Below, in pieces: positions 19,078 through 32,473 of a stretch of 64,000 nt of DNA (position 1 is its first letter; each line of letters opens with the position of its first letter). Source of the DNA: Rotaria sordida (lineage: Eukaryota; Rotifera; Eurotatoria; Philodinida; Philodinidae); NCBI GenBank assembly GCA_905250125.1, contig CAJNOL010000885.1:1-64000 (forward strand), read 5' to 3'. The notes beneath the pieces are model-generated. The model worked only from the letters and a program-made list of their open reading frames with translations. It was not told the origin of the DNA and ran no database searches. A program made the translations under genes and the position numbers.

Positions 19078-21477
19078 GTTTTAATCTATATTAGCTCAAA
19101 TTAATAATCATCTGCAAAATCAATGATAATCATATGTTTGCATTCATTCTTTTTTTTTTTTCGTTCGTTTGTTCAATTTATTTCTTAATAGGAATGAGTC
19201 ACATATCCGTCTCTACTCGTATTTTATCTGATTGGAGCACTATATATAGTTCGTAAACTAGCGCCGCCCGCTTTTTTTCAGTAGTTTCTGATGAATTAAA
19301 CATGTATAAAGAATAGATTTTAACAATTAGTGTTAATTTATAGAAAAAAGATTTCATATACTAGCTTAGTTGATCATAAATGACAAAAATACATATTCAT
19401 AGATATGTAAAATTTATTTATTTAGAATTGATCAAAATTCGTTTGATAATTGTACTATAAAATGAAAATGAAAAAAAGAATATCAATAGAGAAGTTTTAT
19501 GATGATGAAATTTTTTGTTAGAAAATCGATTAAATCAAAGAAAATATGATAATAAGTATATATTTTTTTGTTGAAGACAAAGAGAGAGGGCGTTCTTAGA
19601 CGTCATTTCTCTCATATTTCTCTATGAAAACAAAGACAAAATGTCAAATCCTAATCATGTTGATTGTGAATAAAGATTTTTATTCTCACAATTCAACATT
19701 AAATCAATTCAAACTATATGAAAAACTAATAAATATATCTTTATTTGCCTATTTTACCGATTACAATCAATAATAACATTGCGCACGCATGATAGATTCT
19801 AACCATAATGTGACCATGCTTTCTTTGAGGTGTTTTGTTGCAATCATAACAAACCTACATGTTTGTAGACTAACAATCCTCATAAAAATGATCTAAATTA
19901 TTTCAATATACGAAAATAGCTCATAAAATGACACAACTAATCAGAGATAAATATTGACAAGATACAAATCAAACTTTTCTTATTCAGTCAAAGTTTGATT
20001 TGATAAGTTTTGAATGTGTGCAAAGATGTTCTTTCAGATTATTTCACAAATAGAGTGATAGATGTTTGTGTGTACGCTTTACTATTCGTTAATCTCATAA
20101 AAAAAATTTATTCTAATTAGTGTTTTTCATATGTAGAGATTTACTTTTTGTTGATTATTTAGAAGAAGAGAAATAAGTAGTGATTGCAACAATCAACATA
20201 TTGTCAGAACAAAATTTCAATAAATTTTTCAAACGTATTATTACACTACATATTGTTAGTGACTTGAAAAGTCATCATTTTCAATAGAAAAATACCATGC
20301 AAATTTTTTACGTCCAAACATTTACATTGTGATTGATTTACTTCAAAAAGAATAATTGTTAGCATCGATTGCAAGAATACAAGATAACATGAAGGTTTCA
20401 ACTTCAAAAGTTGGAAAAATGAAGTCATAACTTGTGCAAATCATAAGTGTTATCATTTTGAATAATCCGAAACAGTTAGTGAAAGACTTGGAAATCTTTT
20501 TCTCTTCGTAACATTGTCGATTGGATTGTTTATGAATATTGAGAATATACACATTTTTCCTCTTGGTACAGCCAAAAATTCAATATCGCTGTTTTCAAAA
20601 CATTTCTCACAATAACTAAGCCGTTAAGTCCAATTTCGTATCAATCAAAGATTTGATTTTCTTTCTATCTAACGACTTAGCCAATTCAAAGTTGAATAAA
20701 AACGTAGAAATATGCATAGATAGTCTCACATGTACACACAAGAAAAGTCATATATAATGATAAAAAAACCAAGCATTTAGTGCATATACATATTTATTAC
20801 TCTATCAAGATTTTTGAGTTGCGCCATAGGCAGCGCAAATAAAACTTTCTAGGGAAAGCTATAAATTTTTTTGTTTTAGTTGGTAATTATAAAAAAAATA
20901 TTTCACTTCAAGTCTTACATCAATCAGTTTATTTATTTTGAAAATATTGTTTTTTTTAATACATATGTTCAATATAAACTAAAGATAAAATGAATTGTTT
21001 CTCTAAACCTGTTAGAGTGTGGTTGAGTGCAGAGAAGATTAACATCTACATCCACATCCTTAAGATAGTAACATCGATGTTGCATTATTAGTTCTACCCA
21101 ATATAATTGTCTTATTTGTATTTTCAATAGCTGTACTGTTATATGTTTTGCATTCTTTTTTTGTAGCGGAGTTTGTAATGTATTTTTTGTGAAATAATAA
21201 GAAACTATACTTTTAATCTCACATTTAGTTAAAAAATTAAAAGCTAATCACAAAATTGTAAAAAGATTTAAAAGAACATAAAACAGAGAAGGCCGAAAAG
21301 TATCTTCTTTCTGTTGTGGACGAAAAAAAGAGAGAAGAAGAGTGGTCGTTATGCTTCTTCAATCATATCATATTGATTAAACGCCCTTCAACTTCTGTAA
21401 TAAGGACCGGTGTCTAATATATAGTGAGTACCAAAATTATTCCACAAGGTTTGTTTTCAATATGTTCTGTTGTTATG
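19078..21477. other. intergenic upstream of MSK, nothing recognised
   Basis: AT-rich. Contains the presumed MSK promoter near 19100-19300 and a short C/A-skewed tract near 21010-21060. No gene was recognised. Confidence 0.4.
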
Positions 21478-22015
21478 AACATTAGAAAGAATGCAAATAG
21501 TAATTCAAATAGAGAATATTGTTTCCAACAGGAATATAAGGCAGCAAAAATTATTATCTGGTTTTCAAAGATAGAGACTCCAGAAAAGTAAAAAGCTAGT
21601 TTTTCAATATCTAAAATACGTAAACATAATTTTGTTTAGACTACATAGAACGCTAGAATAAATTGTTCTCTACAATATGAGACGTTTTAGAGTTCTCTGC
21701 AATGTTTTTTAGGTGAGATACAGCAATCTTACGGAAGTTCCTAAAATCGTTTTTTTACTATCTCCTATAGAAAAGTCATTTTTTGACTTTCACTCAAATT
21801 ACTGTATCTCAGTCAAAAAGCGTTGCAGAGAACTCGGAGACGTCGCATTTTGTAGAAAATAATTTACTCTAGCGTTCTACGTAGTCTAAAGAAAATTACA
21901 CTTATGCGTTCTAGGTGCTAAAACACCCAGCTTTTTAGTTTCGTGAAGTTTCTATTTTTGGAAACCATTTTCTCTATTCGAATCACTATTTGGAATCTTT
22001 CTAGCACTTACGGCA
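21478..22015. repeat. long imperfect inverted repeat (fold-back)
   Basis: TAGACTACATAGAACGCTAGA near 21640 is mirrored by CTAGCGTTCTACGTAGTCTA near 21880. GAGTTCTCTGCAA near 21692 is mirrored by TTGCAGAGAACTC near 21814. The outer parts ATTAGAAAGAATGCAAATAG (about 21481) and CTATTTGGAATCTTTCTAG also pair. Arms are about 260 bp with a centre near 21750. No coding capacity. Confidence 0.8.
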
Positions 22016-23387
22016 GTCAAAAAAGTATAGCAATACAAATAGAATAAAATAGATTTCTACCACTGTGTATCAGTCGTCCCATAGTAAACATCAGAATAGG
22101 AAGATATCAGGGGAAGCAATTGCACCTTATTACTTTAATAGTGCGCCATCTATCAGTTGAGCAGAGCTAAAGTTTTCGATATATTAAAAGATTCAGTATC
22201 TTTTATTAAGTATCGCAAAAAAGCTATATTATTTTTTTGGTAGTATCGCCAATAATTTTTAGTTTCAATTCATTTTTTGCCTATTATATTGTTAGTAAAC
22301 AAGTTTATTTCACCTATCCCACATGCGTAGAATGCGAAAGAAACAGACAATATTCTGTGAAGGAAATGGAGAAAATTGTTCGTAAGAAGAGTGCTCTTAG
22401 AACAATTCTGTCAACATCTCCTAACACTTTAGTACAATGTCGAACAGCACTTTTTTTTGAAGAGAAACTGAGTTTTTTTTTGTCAGACTTATTTAAATCA
22501 GTTGCTTATATTGAGGTTCGAATAGTATAGATGGAATTTGTTCACAATGAGATGTACCACTAGCATAATTATTAGTCTCAAGCTAACTTGAATGAATACG
22601 GTTATTTATGAAGAGCAGTTTATAGAAAAACAGCAGTGTAATACACATTCAGTGTTTTTTTGCGTGTCTGTTTCGATACTCATAAGAAGTACTTCATAGA
22701 ACAAACCTCGACATATATATCTGAATGTATATTTTCCTCAACTATGAATGCGCTGTTTTCTGATAAAGCATTTTTGAGTTTCTAGAAGAATATGCAAAGG
22801 TGATGAGACTTTTTTATTAATAGCCAACGGGATTTTATCAAATATGTTCCTATTTTAGAAAGATTTCTTCATGTATGATCCATGCGAATTTACATTGTGT
22901 AAATTAGGTTCTGTAACCATGGGAACGTTTTTTTTTCGTATAGAGAATCTCAAGAAATTATTCAGGGTATGATACAAAAGAGCTCTCATGTGACTCCACG
23001 ATATGTTTTCAATAAAGAAACGCATTTTCCACTAGACTATTTTTCCCTATTAGCTATTTCTCAAGGTTTTTATAACTCGGAACTGACACGTCACCATGAA
23101 TGATGGAAGCAAAATATTGCCTATAGTGAACTTAGATATTATTATGAACTTATGTAAATACTTCAGAAAAAAAGCCAAAATTTACAGATATAATTTTTAA
23201 AATATCAATTTTCAGAGGGGTCTTCTCGTGTGTCGAGAACTTTATTTCGTTGATGTTAATGAGTGAAATATCAAGTCAATAGAATAGCAGTTGATGTGAA
23301 AAAGAGAATTTAATTTTTAATGATTTAGAATAAATAATATCAATAATCACAAAAAAAAAAACTAATAAGATCGGTTTATACATCTTC
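22016..23387. other. intergenic, nothing recognised
   Basis: AT-rich. The + frame at 22237-22530 (97 codons) shows no domain or neighbouring exon and is left out. Confidence 0.4.
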
Positions 23388-25125
23388 ATTTAAGTGTTCC
23401 AGTTTTTCTTGAATCAATTTCATCTCTAATCTTTCTAGCAATCACATTCGACGTCAGATCAAAGGATTTTACGTCAACATCAATAAAAAGATGAAATAGT
23501 TTATTTTGATATTCACAAGTATTTCTAAATTATTCATATATTGAATTTAATATATCAATTCAATCTTCTTGATTAAGTGATCAAAAAAAAAATATTTCTT
23601 GTTTCATTTGTGATGAAATAACTTTAAAATTAAGATTAGTTAGTGTTTCTTTATATATATGACTTCTAATTTTTGTTCACTTTTTGATTCACATTTTGTT
23701 ATAATAATTTATGAACTGTATGTAAATCATATATATTAACTTTTGTTTCCAATAGTATACAAGAACAAACAAAATGAAGTTGTGTTACTTTCAAACGAAT
23801 ATAACTATCGATTAGTTGCATAATTGTTGCAATATCTGGGAATGGTGATGAAGTTTTTGTTTGTTGAAATAAATCTGATGTATCAATAATGTTTAGGATA
23901 ATATCTGTTCTAGGAACAGAATATTGTTCCAATAAAGGAAATTCTGTTTGAGAAGATGATTTGAATGAACCAGAAGTTTGAGTTGGATCAGCTAAAATAT
24001 GTTTTAAATGTTGATTTTTCTATACGTGACCGACCAATTAATAAAGTATTTGTTTTTGATTGTGACGTCATTTTTTCGGAAATTTCATTTCGTGATGCTA
24101 ATGGCGGAGTATGGAGTAATAATATACGACTACCAGATTTAACAAACATTTCGTCGAGACGAGCTTTATCATCTCAATGCCATTGATTTACTGAATCGGT
24201 AGCAGTATTAACATTTTTGAACTAAAATATAACATAAATGTGTATGATTTTAAACCAACACATTTGACAATGAGAAAATTCCGAAGAAAATGTTGCACAA
24301 CGAAAGTTATTTTCACTAAAAATTCTTTATAACTACATATTTTCATCGATTTAAGACAAAATAATGATTCTACTGAGAGTTCCGTTTCATAAAAAAACGT
24401 TAAAAACTTTGTTCGTTTTAAAAATTTTCTATTAATGGATTATTTGCAAAGGAAGAGAAAATCCATTTTACTAGAAACTGCATTTTATTTTGGAATTCTT
24501 AATCATTGAATAGTTTGTTCAAAATAAATCTGCGAGTGTAGATAGCTTATATCTTCTAATCAATAGTTGTTTAAATATTTAACGTATCGAAAAGTCTGGG
24601 ATATATTTATCTTACTAATCAATCGAGCCTATGGACACTAGCTTATTGAAGAACTATTTCTGGTTTAACATGAGATCTTAGGATAGTAATCGGAGTACTA
24701 CATATTCTCGCACTTCAAGTTTTTTTTTTGTTGAGGTCAAAAATTAGGATGTAAATCGTAATCAAAATAGCAGGATATCAATCGACTACCTAACGTTACG
24801 TTTGCTTCAATTCGATGAAAAAATTCAAAGTTATTATCAATTTATCTCTCGAACTGTTTCCAAGTTCATTATTGGCATATAATACAAATAGTTGATGTTT
24901 TGAATGTCTATTCTGTAATATTGAGAGTATGTCAGGTTCTCGAACAGCAATAACACCGTTTTCTTTATGTTCAAGCACATATTTTAATTTCTTAACGATA
25001 TCACAACGTTCAAATTCTTTTGTTTGTATTTCCTGTGCTGCTATTTGTGATTCATAATCAACAAGTCATTGATCAAGTACAGATAGTTCTGCATTATCAC
25101 TTCGAACCCGAACTAACATATTTTC
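23388..25125 (-). pseudogene. degenerate AIG1/GIMAP-type GTPase gene
   Basis: Reading leftwards, a coiled, charged segment (about 25125-24796) is followed by a G-domain. The P-loop is decayed to IGRSRIEKST (AIG1 proteins have GRTGxGKST). It is followed by the switch region IILNIIDTSDLFQQTK, where IIDTPGLF is expected, and then TQLHFVCSC, which fits the hydrophobic strand after G3. Downstream pieces in shifted frames (about 23660-23390) include LNFKVI and LFIDVDVKSF, matching the later part of such proteins. In-frame stops (for example after QWH near 24178) and frameshifts show it is inactive. AIG1 proteins bind GTP and often act at membranes in immunity; this copy cannot. The family call rests on motif memory only. 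Confidence 0.55.
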
Positions 25126-25944
25126 AATCCGATAATGAATATCACGTTACATACGAATAATCGCATGACAATATGTAGCGATTTTTTTAACTTATGTTAT
25201 TCAACATATGGACATGTGCAGAGCATTGAGGTATTTGTATGCCAACCAGTGCATAGGCAAAAACAGTTTTTCATACTATATATAGTATCTACAAGGTTCC
25301 TAAGAATTCTTTTTCTGAGAAACTACTAATGGAAAATGTTTTTATGAATTCTCTGACATGGAGAATGATTACAGATGTGTATCTACAATGAAAATAGTTT
25401 TTATACCAATTAGAACCATGAGAAATGTTTTTATCTTTCTATTGATCTGTTATATTTGAGACGTATCTGTATATATATGCAGAGAAACTTTTGAACCTGA
25501 TTTTCCTTTTGATATTGATTTATATCGTGTAAATAAGTCTTTTTTCTAAGGTTGAATTCACCTAGGTATTAAGCAAGTAAATAATTTTAATGTTAAACGT
25601 AATAGTCACATTGTTGTTAATGTAAAAAAAGAAAATAATATTTTTCTAAAGAGATGAATAAACATCAATTAAAGTTAGTAAGTACGTTTCAAACAATAAT
25701 ATCAAGAGTAGAGCCCGTCGAATTAGTCTCAGACCCAAACTTGGTTGAGTTCGGATTTAAAAATGTTAAACTTGATGGGCTCTAATCAATACCTATTTCT
25801 TACCTGTAATATGGTCAATACAAATAAACAAAGAATGAAAAGAAAGAGATAGAAAAAGTATAGAAATGATAAGTTTCTTTCAAGGTACTATCAACAACAT
25901 GTGAGAAAAAGGCTCATAAAAGCATCACGAACATACATTGCACA
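25126..25944. other. intergenic between two pseudogenes
   Basis: No gene was recognised. A short frame at 25135-25329 has no domain. Confidence 0.35.
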
Positions 25945-27013
25945 ATGATTACACCAACTTTTCATGCTAAATCGACTACGCTTCAAGTAGTGAAAGGTTT
26001 TAATGCAAATATTGATGGAAAACTTGTTCTCATTACTGATTGTACATGAGGTAAATACATTCAATCATATTAGACTTACTAAAAACACATTTATTATTTA
26101 AGGTATCGCAATTGAAACAGCTCGTGCATTAGCAACAGTAAATGCACATGTGGCTATTAAAGCACGAGATATGAATAAAAGTGTAGAAGTTGTAGAAGAT
26201 CTTAAAAAAACAACTAGCAATGATAAAATCGAAGTGATGAAACTTGTTCTAAGTTCACTTCAATCAGTTAGAGATTTTGTTGATCGATTTTGACAACGTA
26301 ATTTACTAATTAATATTCTTATTTATTAGTAGAACATTCAGTTATTGATCTAACATATATTTCTATCATTCTATTAACTATAGACAATGGCGGTGTTATA
26401 ATATGTCCATATGGAAAAATAGTTAACGGTTTTGAAACTCAATTTCGTGTTAATCATTTAAGTCATTTTCTTCTTGCTACACGTCTTATACCTAAAGTTA
26501 AAGTAGGTACACCATCACATGTTGTTATCGTTAGTTCACTTGCAAACAGACGTTGTGGTATTAATTGGGAAGATATTAATTGAGAAAAAAATTTATGACA
26601 AATGGCTTGCTTACGGTCAGAGTAAAATAGCAAATATTCTCTTTGTTAAACAATTCAATAAATTATATTCGTGAGAAGGTATCCGAGAATATGCTTTACA
26701 TCCAGGTGGACTTACGACAAATTTAGCTAGATATTTACCAATTGAAGAACAACTAGCAATGGAATGGTTTAAAGAAGATGGTACTCCTGTGGATAGATTT
26801 TAAAATGTCGAACAATGTGCATCAACAAGTGTCTATGATGCTTTAGCATCTGAGCTTGATAATCATGGTGAAGAGTACCTGAAAAATTGTGCAATAAGTC
26901 AGGGAGTAAATCGAGATATGAAAACGTTTTGGAGTTTAGGAGTACATGCAATTGATGTGGAATCAGCTGAACGTTTATGGAAACTAAGTGAACAATTAGT
27001 AGCAGCTAAATAA
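25945..27013 (+). pseudogene. short-chain dehydrogenase, retinol-dehydrogenase-like, inactivated
   Basis: A Rossmann-fold NAD(P)-dependent oxidoreductase relative of RDH11-14. The start (ATG 25945) leads to GKLVLITDCT then TGA, where the family has TGxxSGIG. After a normal short intron it continues with GIAIETARALATVNAHVA. Later parts are FETQFRVNHLSHFLLATRLI, VVIVSSLANR (catalytic Ser region), LAYGQSKIANILF (catalytic YxxxK) and YALHPGGLTTNLARYL, and it ends in the LWKLSEQLV tail before TAA. NNAG has become DNGG. There are at least four in-frame TGA codons, one TAA and a frameshift near 26590. Three of the TGA codons stand where relatives have Ser, so each would be a TCA-to-TGA change. Most likely a dead gene copy. 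Confidence 0.8.
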
Positions 27014-30000
27014 AAATGAATGCCATATTAATTAACTTCGTGATTGTGTTAAAAATAATAGAACTTATTCCCAAATAGATTTTTGCGTTTTGTTTTTTCA
27101 TTAAATTAATTCAAAACGAAATATATAATAAAAAACTTATATGAATACTCATTTGCATGTCCAGTCTTTTTGAGAAAGACGTTATAAGATTCGTAAAAAC
27201 AAATGAAATCTATTGATACTTTAGCATCAGTATTTTTTGTTTAATTATTTCTATTACATTGTACATAAAGTTTTCGTACTTTGTATTTTTAGATGTTTTT
27301 CTCATTTCTATTTTCATAATTTAATAATATAACTTTCAAACAATACCTGTGTGTATTTTAATCTCAAATATAAAAACAAATAAAATATGAAAAATTGATG
27401 ACAAGAATGCCGTTAAGTAAATAATCATAAATACATCAAACAATACAATAAATTGAAAACTTCGTAATAAACTTGATTAAATATTTCCTATTTTTACGTA
27501 CAGAATAATGTACAATTTTTTAAAACTAAAATCCAAACATTTCCCTTTAGCATATTGAATAATATATAGTTAAATGCATATCACCATTATTCATGTTTTA
27601 CTCTCTTTTTACAGATCACAGTTCTGTATTTATTCAATTTATTCAAAATCTTTTCTTCAAACCATTTTTAGATAAAAGTTTTAACATCAGTATGTCTCTT
27701 CATAGAACATGTCCACAATGTCTATGTGATTTTCTCATTTCAAACGATATTTCATCATCTATTGCATTCAAGTGTTTTACGAATGAAATATGCCCGTTTT
27801 TTAAAACATTTTCTACAATGTCATTATAAATTGCAACTTCTCTCTAGAGCAAAACTTTGTTTTCTTCAAAGTGTACTTCTTCACTCTAGCAAATATTTGA
27901 TTTTTGATGCGATTGAACTTCTCATTCTTTTACGAAGTACTCCACCGATTATTGCCAACCTTTCATTTTCGTCCTTAGTATGTGGCAATGATGGGTGGCT
28001 AGAAGTGTGGCTGTAGGTCTCTTCTCGTCATCAACACCTACATCCATACCCTTCGAACACTTAATGTAAATGTCTTACAAAAAGTGGATATGAATTGGCT
28101 TTTTCAAGCTAAATGGTAAAGAAGTTGTCTCTAATCAATATCTATTTATTAAGATTATCGTCATAACAAGAAGCTGAAATACACTTATGTAAGATTCCAA
28201 AAATTGTCAAAAATTCAAAGTAAATAATCTTGATTAGATTAGAATGTCATATTGATGCTTTAAGGTATTTGTGAGTTATTACACAACTTCATAAGCATAT
28301 TTTTTTCCGCCAAGATTAACATGAAAATAAGCGTCCACTCAGATTTATCTCTTTAATGAACTAGAGATAAGTATTCAATGATACGTTCTTACATTATTTT
28401 TTAAGCAAAGTACATTTATCTGTTTAGATGTGATAAACGTTTTGATAACAATCGTGGAAAAAAGAATGCATCCAAATAGAAAAGACCAAATATAATGATA
28501 GCTCGTATATGTTGTTCGGTCCTTTCTGATGTTGTATGCTATTATCTACATGTTTCTGACTAAAACAGTGCCTATCTTTCGAAAAAAATGAAAACATTGC
28601 CTATGAGAATATGACACCAAGAATGCCTAGATTGATGTAAACTTAAATGAAAACTTATGAATATGAATAATTATCAAAGTACTTTTTCATTTACAATATT
28701 CTAACTGAAATGCAGATAGAGATAGAAAGATTACATTAGGTTGTCTAGAATAAATAAAACAGAATTTCAATAATAAATCGAATATTCAATATGTCAATAA
28801 ATTATGGATTTGTTTTTATTATTAATTATTCTTCATAATTTACAAGCGACGGAGAATCTTATATAGCATCAAACTTAATTATTGAATATTTAATTAAGAT
28901 AAAAGTAATAATTTATTCTGATAAAAAAGTACAAACTTGAATAAATTAATCACACAAACAGGCTCATCCAAATCTATGATAGTATTTAACGAAAAGGAAA
29001 GCACGTTATATGATTGATGAGAAAACAAAACAGAAAAATGCGTAAGCACCAATGTCCAATGAGTGATACTGTATAGTGAAATGAGTTGGAGTGGTGATTA
29101 CAAACAACGGATCTATGAATCGATCGATCGAAATCATGTAGGATACATCAGAATAATATATATCATGTCCAGCAATACGTTGCTTTCCTTGCATTTTTTT
29201 TTATAGAAGATCTATGCATCGCTCATAAGCACAGAGCTTGAAGTATCATGTCAAAGAAATAAGTATGAGATAAAGTCTAATTATCAATATTATCGATAAA
29301 GTACTTTTTCATGTATAAAAAAGGTTTCAAAAATGTTATTCTAATTCTTGTACAGTATCAAAACTTTATAGAATTCATTGACTTTCAATAGAGATATAAT
29401 TAATAAGCAAAATCCGTTGTCTTATCTACTTAAATAGTTTCAGATAGATGAGAATAAGAGCACACGAAAATAGTGAAAGTTAACATTATAAGACAACCGA
29501 TTTGACACATCAAAATTGATGTTTTAAATCCCATGATTTTATTTTATAGTAATAATATGCCTATACTTTCTTTTGCCTATTTAAAAGAAGTAAAAAAAAA
29601 CGTATTGCTTGAGACATCATTATCAGATCGGTAGTAGTCCATACATAAAAGTCTTAATCAATGTAAGAGCTGACGATGATGTCTGAAAATCCTCGAAGAT
29701 TTTTCAGAATTATTTTAACTTTGTAAATATTGGAATTAAATAGATATGTAAAAGTAGCTAAAGAATCTATCAATAAGAAGTTATGTAGAGACTTTCTACG
29801 TAGAGTTTGAACTTTGGAATAAAAATATTATATTTTAAGATTCTATATCCATAGTGCAGTGATGACATCGACTAAATTCGTTCAACAATGTCCTTGTCTT
29901 TGGTAGTACTGGCTCAGCATATTGTTGTATTGCTTTAAACATAGTATGCAGAAGAAGAGTAGCAGTCTTCTGAATCGAGAGCGGAGTGAATTGAGAAAAT

Positions 30001-31202
30001 AATATTAATCGATATTAGTTAAAATAAAAGAACTAAAAGTTCTCTATATAGTGCTCAAAATAACATGAAACAACTTAGAATTGAAAGGAAAAGAAGTGTC
30101 AACTTAAAAATGCTGAAGTGGACTCATGTATAACAATAAACTAGCAATATACATTATTGATCGTTACTGTATCATAGACTTTGATTTTACATTTTTGTTT
30201 ATCCCGAAGTACATCAACTCATTCTTTAAAATATCATTAGGTACTCCTTTGAAGAATAGGAAGATTTTTCTGACATTTTAAATCAATACACGCTGTTACG
30301 TAATGATTTATACTACTGTCTCGAAACAAGCCAGCTGGATGTGGACGTGTGAATTCTTGCGTCATGCATACGCCTATCCCACATCCATAATCATTTCTAC
30401 ACAACATTTGATATACATAAATGGCTCAAACATATTCATAGAAATTCAGATATTAACAATGGTATAGAAATTAATAAATTCATACTAAAATCTTTATAAA
30501 TATAGTTTTAATTTCAATAGTAAGAGTTATTAATTATATTATGATTGAAAATTTTACTATTTAATCTTGAAATTTAAAAATTGAAATTTGTTTTTATGTA
30601 AAAAGGATGCTTCAACAGATCTTAATTTTGACTAAAGAAAACATTCATTCATCACATAGTACATTAGATGAAACCTAACTGTATCAAAGAATTGTAATCT
30701 CAGATTATCTTGACAATTATAGATTTTTTTTTTCTATCAAGTTAAGTATCTATTCATACATTTATTTATATCATCTAGATTTTCTTGCATCAAAGAACAA
30801 AAAAAAATCGAACAACAACATTCGTTAGTAAATATTCACTGAATAATGACGATTAAAACCATCAAAAAAGAAATGAGGGAAAAAATTAAATGAATTCCTC
30901 TTATATTTGTTTAATATTTTAAAACTTAGATATAATTAATTTATATAAATTTTTGAAGATCTATCGTGTAACAACAATTTTATACTATTTAAATAACAAT
31001 AAGGAAAAACTAATACACACACAGTCATCGAATATTTATCCATCTATTTGTTTGATTCTTTCTTTCGTTCCCTCGTTTTTTTTCCCCCCGATTTAAGTCA
31101 GACTAACATGTGCCAACGAAATATTAACGAACGAAAGACAGGAAAACATTTTAACTATGTAATCATATTCTCTTCTTTTCACTTCTACTATTTTATTTTA
31201 TA
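27014..31202. other. long intergenic region
   Basis: More than 4 kb of AT-rich DNA with many short frames and none supported. Small patches with GTGTGG or CTACATCC words occur near 27985-28060 and 30325-30400. A degenerate coding remnant on the - strand around 27540-27850 is possible but too weak to call. Confidence 0.4.
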
Positions 31203-32092
31203 ATGACATCTGGTGTTAATTCTTTTGTCGATCCTTCGGTATGTTCTTGTTTTCCTGGTTCATATCAATATACTATCTGTAACAAAATTAAATGGTCGAC
31301 TTTATCTATTTACACCGCATTACTAATTATTGTAAGAAAATTTCATATAGATTATACAACTATTTTTTATGTATATAGATTGTTTATCTAAGTAGTGGAT
31401 TGTATGCTTTGATTGATGTAACAACAATGTTATCGACAGAATTACATGATGGTAAAGATTGTATGTATCATTGAACTTGAATGAATAGAGTTAACTATAT
31501 TTTTGAATCTATTTGACTTTTGTAGATACAATTTTATGGCTAATAGAATCTTCTTCATTAATGACTATTTTGGGTTCGATATCAGTATTGATCTATTTTA
31601 CTGTTGTTATTTTTATTACTGTTCTTCTTTGTGGCATTCAATTAGTAAAATTTTATTAGATTTAATCAATAATATTTACTATTTTTTCTTTTTTCTTTTT
31701 TCAAGGGAAAACCATGGTTGCTACTTCTTTGGTCATTAACAATGATTTTTATGTTACTTGCTGATGGTAGTGTGACTGTACTTTCTCTACGAGAACATCA
31801 ACAACAGGTTTAGTTATCTGATATCCATTTCTTCATCAAAATAATGTTTGTTTTTTTTTTGAGTATTATTTAGAATTATCGACCAATAAATCAAATTAAA
31901 ATTCTTTTTTTTGTTATGATTGTTCGTCTTATTGTTGCGGTTAGTTAGACAAATCAATAATAATAAAGAATATTAAATTGTTTTTATTTTAAGTTATGTG
32001 CAATTTTCGTGACTATCTTTCATTTTCGTCGTTTATATAAAGCTCAATCAGAACACATAAATCGACAAGTAATAAATCAATGAATAACCATA

Positions 32093-32129
<37 letters not shown>

Positions 32130-32473
32130 GCTTATTCTAGAGAATGTTAGACCGTTATAATTCTGAATGTTCTTCACTATCGTATTATGGTTCATGGGCA
32201 CATTCTGCTACTTTTTTAAATCCATCCAAAGAAAGCAATGATGATCATTATACATCAGATTTTCCTCTATCAATTCCATTACCAAGAGCTAAATTTGTTT
32301 CTCTTCAACATCATTCAACCTCAACAACGCTCCATGCACATAATCAACACTCAGAACATACTACACAATCTAATCAACGAGCAATCAAAAGATATGCTGA
32401 TGATTTTCGATATAATGTACCATTACAAGAAAGATTTCATCAACAACAGAAAAAAGATGTACAAAAATTTTAG
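31203..32473 (+). CDS. four-helix membrane protein, unrecognised (seven exons)
   Basis: Exons 31203-31331, 31379-31451, 31526-31644, 31706-31807, 31874-31939, 31994-32068 and 32141-32473 join in phase to 298 residues; introns are 46-74 bp. A short N-terminus with Cys (VCSCFPGSYQYTICNK) precedes four hydrophobic segments: about 31-53 (STLSIYTALLIIVYLSSGL), 72-107 (long, ending VVIFITVLLCGIQL), 110-128 (PWLLLLWSLTMIFMLLAD) and 147-170 (KILFFVMIVRLIVALCAIF). A basic post-membrane segment (HFRRLYKAQ) and a cytosolic-looking tail of about 115 residues rich in Ser, His and Gln follow. The pattern is that of a tetraspan membrane protein, but I do not recognise the family. Splicing is well supported because every intron is GT-AG and the frame is kept six times. 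AATAAA near 32590 may be its poly(A) signal. Confidence 0.75.
32093..32126. repeat. (CT)n microsatellite in an intron
   Basis: About 16 uninterrupted CT units lie just before the last 3' splice site (TTCTAG at 32135-32140) of the four-helix protein gene. They act as a very long polypyrimidine tract, and length changes could affect splicing. Confidence 0.9.

Noticed and set aside
22237-22530. 97-codon + strand frame
   Set aside because: It has no domain, adjoining exons or poly(A) signal, and its composition resembles other chance frames nearby.
27593-28016. two overlapping + strand frames, and a possible - strand coding remnant
   Set aside because: The + frames have no domain. The - strand shows only scattered short stretches with many stops, too little to call.
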